In this document: positions 6,538 through 6,666 of the stretch, piece after piece
How the letters are laid out: the number at the start of each line of letters is the position of its first letter
Position numbering within the stretch: position 1 is the stretch's first letter
Source of the DNA: Solirubrobacterales bacterium
GTDB taxonomy: Bacteria; Actinomycetota; Thermoleophilia; Solirubrobacterales; Solirubrobacteraceae
Assembly: GCA_013695395.1 (NCBI GenBank)
Contig: JACDAP010000549.1
Location: 1-6,666 of the forward strand
DNA length: 6,666 bases
Direction: 5' to 3'
Notes under the pieces: generated by a model
Databases searched by the model: none
The model's input: the letters and a program-made list of their open reading frames with translations, nothing else
Told to the model about the DNA's origin: nothing
Position numbers and translations under genes: made by a program

Positions 6538-6666
6538 TCACAGGATCGAGCCCGGCGCGTACGCCGCCGCCTCGGGCCGCTCGGCGACGAGCGCCGCCAC
6601 GCGCTCGCACACCGCCGCGACCTGCGCCTGCGCCGCGCCCGTGAACGCGAGCGGGTCGGCGAGCAG
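6538..6666 (-). CDS. C-terminal end of an unidentified minus-strand gene (partial)
   Basis: The minus strand is open from the window edge for 42 codons to TGA 6540-6538. It starts LLADPLAFTGAAQAQVAAV and ends AYAPGSIL. Every sense codon ends in G or C, as in the confirmed genes of the window. The segment looks alpha-helical and soluble, like the terminal helix of a larger enzyme. I do not recognise the family with confidence. It lies 72 bp upstream of the GMC gene in the same direction. They could be co-transcribed, but a promoter candidate between them argues for at least partly separate expression. Confidence 0.6.
   Translation of the reverse strand: MLADPLAFTGAAQAQVAAVCERVAALVAERPEAAAYAPGSIL

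Noticed and set aside
4127..6610. A single 827-codon minus-strand frame spanning the winged-helix remnant and the GMC gene
   Set aside because: Only the last ~100 codons and a short stretch near 4730-4795 make protein sense. The remainder is out-of-frame GMC sequence that lacks stops because of GC content. It should not be annotated as one fusion protein.
1..6666. Search for CRISPR repeats, tRNA or rRNA genes, IS ends, att sites or a defence or secondary-metabolite system
   Set aside because: No direct-repeat arrays, cloverleaf-like segments, transposase motifs or unusual domain clusters were seen. The region is housekeeping purine genes plus one oxidoreductase.

Overview
The window is GC-rich (roughly 70%), its genes use almost only G/C-ending codons, and four of the five start codons assigned here are GTG. 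It carries the small-PurL/PurQ/PurS form of FGAM synthetase typical of Gram-positive bacteria and archaea. Together these suggest a high-GC actinobacterial genome, possibly of the Thermoleophilia. The phylum is an inference from composition and gene content, and no marker gene in the window settles it.

Right end (6538-6666): the last 42 codons of an unidentified minus-strand gene. A 72-bp gap follows, holding a TTGACA-type promoter candidate and a clear Shine-Dalgarno sequence. Then comes a complete 532-aa GMC-family FAD oxidoreductase (4867-6465, minus), with both GMC signatures and the catalytic His/Asn pair.

Middle (4127-4795, minus): a decayed winged-helix protein of the HTH_42 type (AlkZ/YcaQ-related superfamily). 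It keeps a good ribosome binding site and recognisable N-terminal, winged-helix and C-terminal pieces. These lie in two reading frames and appear to lack internal segments.

Left two thirds (134-4080, minus): a tightly packed purine operon, purC-purS-purQ-purL. Its junctions are a 4-base ATGA overlap, a 4-base GTGA overlap and an 8-base overlap. PurS, PurQ and PurL form the FGAM synthetase complex (FGAR to FGAM) and PurC makes SAICAR later in the same IMP pathway. A TANNNT box exactly 7 nt before the preferred purC GTG suggests a leaderless transcript starting at purC. purF, which often follows purL, is absent. Instead, the tail of a plus-strand gene (ending at 106) converges on purL, and a hairpin at 92-121 separates the two.

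I found no RNA genes, mobile elements, CRISPR arrays or obviously new system. The most unusual objects are the broken winged-helix gene and the inferred leaderless start of the purine operon. There is no gene-free stretch longer than 300 bases.
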